From assembly GCA_007125455.1 (NCBI GenBank), contig SLDE01000156.1:1-12132 (forward strand): a DNA stretch of 12,132 bases, given 5' to 3'. Made by a program: the position numbers and the translations under genes. Positions 7,204 to 12,132 of the stretch are shown here, piece by piece. The notes beneath the pieces were generated by a model. The model was not told the DNA's origin. It worked only from the letters and a program-made list of their open reading frames with translations, and searched no databases. This DNA comes from Ectothiorhodospiraceae bacterium. Lineage in GTDB: Bacteria > Pseudomonadota > Gammaproteobacteria > Thiohalomonadales > Thiohalomonadaceae. Positions within the stretch are counted from its first letter, which is position 1; every line of letters begins with the position of its first letter.

Positions 7204-7233
7204 ACTCTGCGAGCTCGGCGGGCTCTGCGTTGA
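7204..7233 (-). repeat. Right arm: inverted copy of the three 9-bp units
   Basis: Read on the minus strand, the arm is TCA followed by ACGCAGAGC, CCGCCGAGC and TCGCAGAGT. This is the same three-unit layout as the left arm with changes only at unit boundaries, so the two arms can pair when single-stranded. Confidence 0.75.
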
Positions 7234-7263
7234 AAAACCAACAAGCACAAAGCTGGAGGGAGC

Positions 7264-10866
<3,603 letters not shown>

Positions 10867-10867
10867 C

Positions 10868-11878
10868 ATGGATCTGCGCAGCCACTACCTCGGCCTGGAA
10901 CTGAAAAACCCGCTGGTGCCCTCCGCTTCCCCCCTGAGCCGGGATCTGGACACCGCCCGCCAGCTGGAAGACTACGGTGCCAGCGCGATCGTGATGTACT
11001 CGCTGTTCGAAGAGGCCCTCCACAGCGAGCACGAGCACCAGATGCGCCTGCTCTCGCAACAGGAGCACGGCCATAGCGAAGCCAGCAACTACCTGCCGCT
11101 GGGTAGCCTGGAGGGCAGCGAGCTGGACAACTACCTGGAGCATATTCGCCGACTTAAAAGCTCGCTGGAGATCCCGGTGATCGCCAGCCTCAACGGGATC
11201 TCCCTGGATGGCTGGGTAGACAACGGCAAGTTACTGGCCGAGGCCGGTGCCGATGCACTGGAGCTGAACGTCTACAACGTCGCCGCCGATCCGATGGTCT
11301 CCGGTGCCGAGATGGAGGCCCAGTACATCGCCCTGCTGCGGGAGCTGCACCAAGTGGTGGACATCCCCATCACCGTCAAACTCTCGCCCTACTTCAGCTC
11401 GCTGGGCCACTTTGTCAAACAGCTGGAAGCCGCCGGTGCCAAGGGGGTATCACTGTTCAACCGCTTCTACCAACCGGACATCGACGTAGACAGCCTGCGT
11501 GTCTCCCCTACCCTGCACCTGTCCCGCTCCGACGACGTGCTACTGGGGATGCGCTGGCTGGGGATCCTGCATGGGCGGGTAGATCTCTCCCTGGCCGCCA
11601 CCGGCGGGATCCATACCGACGAAGATGCGGTAAAGATGATCCTGGCCGGGGCCGACATCACCCACGTCTGCAGTGTGCTGCTGCGCCACGGCCCACGCCA
11701 CCTGCGCCGCATCCTCAACGGCATCAGCCACTGGCTGGACGACAGCCCCTACGAGAGCCTGGATCAGGCCCGCGGGGTACTGTCCCATCGCCAGATGGAC
11801 AACCCCGCCGCCTACGAACGGGCCAGCTACGTAGAACTGCTCTCCGGCTACAGTCCCAACCGCAGCAGCTGGCGCTAA
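10868..11878 (+). CDS. Dihydroorotate dehydrogenase-like flavoprotein (nifJ-associated)
   Basis: The 336-residue protein is a TIM-barrel of the DHODH-like family often found beside nifJ. Landmarks are LGLELKNPLVPSASPLS near the N terminus, a SLNG segment, ITVKLSPYFSS, LFNRFYQPDID, LAATGGIHTDEDAVKMILAGA (cut short here) and a C-terminal ERASYVELL. In class 1 DHODH the loop after ELN carries the catalytic Cys (ELNLSCPN); here it is ELNVYNVAADP (Glu132-Asn134 onward), with no Cys or Ser base at that point. A role in pyrimidine synthesis is therefore unlikely. The substrate is unknown; linkage to nifJ suggests redox coupling with ferredoxin or pyruvate metabolism. The start ATG follows the nifJ stop by 1 nt and has GAGGAG (10855-10860) 7 nt upstream; an upstream in-frame extension overlapping nifJ is rejected. 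FMN binding is inferred from the family. Confidence 0.95.
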   Translation: MDLRSHYLGLELKNPLVPSASPLSRDLDTARQLEDYGASAIVMYSLFEEALHSEHEHQMRLLSQQEHGHSEASNYLPLGSLEGSELDNYLEHIRRLKSSLEIPVIASLNGISLDGWVDNGKLLAEAGADALELNVYNVAADPMVSGAEMEAQYIALLRELHQVVDIPITVKLSPYFSSLGHFVKQLEAAGAKGVSLFNRFYQPDIDVDSLRVSPTLHLSRSDDVLLGMRWLGILHGRVDLSLAATGGIHTDEDAVKMILAGADITHVCSVLLRHGPRHLRRILNGISHWLDDSPYESLDQARGVLSHRQMDNPAAYERASYVELLSGYSPNRSSWR

Positions 11879-11890
11879 GGGCGGGCAGTG

Positions 11891-12132
11891 ATGGATGCGC
11901 AAAAAAGCCTACTCGAACGGGCCCTGCTGGAAAGTGCCCAAATCACCCGTTATGCGGTAAAAGACCGACAGCCCGACCCCGGCCATGTGGTGCTGAGCAC
12001 CCACGGCGAGGTAGCCTTTATCGAGAAAGGGGTAAGGGTCTGGCAGCTGGATCTCTCCCAGGAGAGGCCGCTACAACCCGGCGACAGCCAGACGCCCCAT
12101 ACCTGTGTCGATGCCCAGTGGCTCAACACACA
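11891..12132 (+). CDS. Unrecognised protein, N-terminal part (runs off the right edge)
   Basis: Eighty complete codons are open from ATG 11891 to the end of the window, starting 12 nt after the DHODH-like stop. A GTG directly before this ATG (11888) is an equally possible start; a purine-rich GGGCGGG lies just upstream. The visible part begins MDAQKSLLERALLESAQ, a likely helix, followed by a section rich in Val, His and Asp. It contains no signal peptide, membrane segment or cofactor motif that I can name, and I do not recognise the family. Codon use resembles the neighbours. Close spacing suggests it belongs to the nifJ transcription unit. A partial, unknown product is the most that can be said. 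Confidence 0.6.
   Translation, partial: MDAQKSLLERALLESAQITRYAVKDRQPDPGHVVLSTHGEVAFIEKGVRVWQLDLSQERPLQPGDSQTPHTCVDAQWLNT

Larger units (their letters stand above)
7092..7233. repeat. 142-bp imperfect palindromic intergenic element (ERIC/MITE-like)
   Basis: The element fills most of the 222-bp gap between the kinase gene and nifJ. Its ends are 30-bp inverted arms (7092-7121 and 7204-7233) that match at 26 of 30 positions by hand alignment; the four differences fall in two dinucleotides. Smaller nested dyads lie inside: TGGTGTG (7128-7134) with CACACCA (7162-7168), and CGATG/CATCG around a GAT loop (7148-7160). It has no coding capacity. The size and whole-element dyad recall ERIC or MITE-type non-autonomous repeats, though the sequence itself is not ERIC as I know it. 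No clear target-site duplication is visible. It sits about 30 nt before the nifJ start, so it may contribute RNA structure or promoter sequence. No convincing nifJ promoter was found by eye. Confidence 0.7.

Noticed and set aside
7092..7233. CRISPR array suggested by repeated short units
   Set aside because: The units are 9 bp, contiguous and arranged in two inverted groups without unique spacers.

Overview
The window looks like chromosomal DNA from a GC-rich gammaproteobacterium. The best taxonomic hint is the partial rsmJ gene at the left edge, since RsmJ is essentially a gammaproteobacterial rRNA methyltransferase. The pyruvate:ferredoxin/flavodoxin oxidoreductase paired with a dihydroorotate-dehydrogenase-like protein suggests anaerobic or micro-oxic metabolism, for example a sulfur-oxidising or phototrophic lineage; this placement is inference. 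I see no tRNA, rRNA, CRISPR array, insertion sequence or phage gene.

Layout. (1) Bases 1-1667, minus strand: a fused SpmA-SpmB membrane protein followed by the N-terminal part of rsmJ, with overlapping stop and start. (2) Bases 1668-1808: divergent intergenic region. (3) Bases 1809-7041, plus strand: a tight five-gene unit in which every junction overlaps or is at most 8 nt. Its order is STAS anti-sigma-factor antagonist, acetolactate decarboxylase with an extra N-terminal segment, membrane double-Cache/HAMP/PP2C (RsbU/SpoIIE-type) phosphatase, Na/Pi-cotransporter-family protein, and RsbW-type HATPase kinase. (4) Bases 7042-7263: intergenic, mostly filled by a 142-bp imperfect palindromic element built from 9-bp units. 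(5) Bases 7264-12132, plus strand: nifJ (1200 aa, all cofactor ligands present), a DHODH-like flavoprotein, and the start of an unrecognised gene running off the right edge.

How the genes may work together. The STAS protein, PP2C phosphatase and HATPase kinase form a complete partner-switching module. The periplasmic Cache sensor would control dephosphorylation of the STAS protein, and the kinase would phosphorylate it. No sigma factor or other output protein is present. The unusual point is that an intact-looking acetolactate decarboxylase and a Na/Pi-type transporter are built into this regulatory operon. The decarboxylase has a roughly 40-residue N-terminal segment resembling a ribbon-helix-helix domain rather than a signal peptide. 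With pyruvate oxidoreductase next door, a regulatory circuit tuned to the pyruvate/acetolactate node is a reasonable but unproven hypothesis, and it is the most interesting content of the window.
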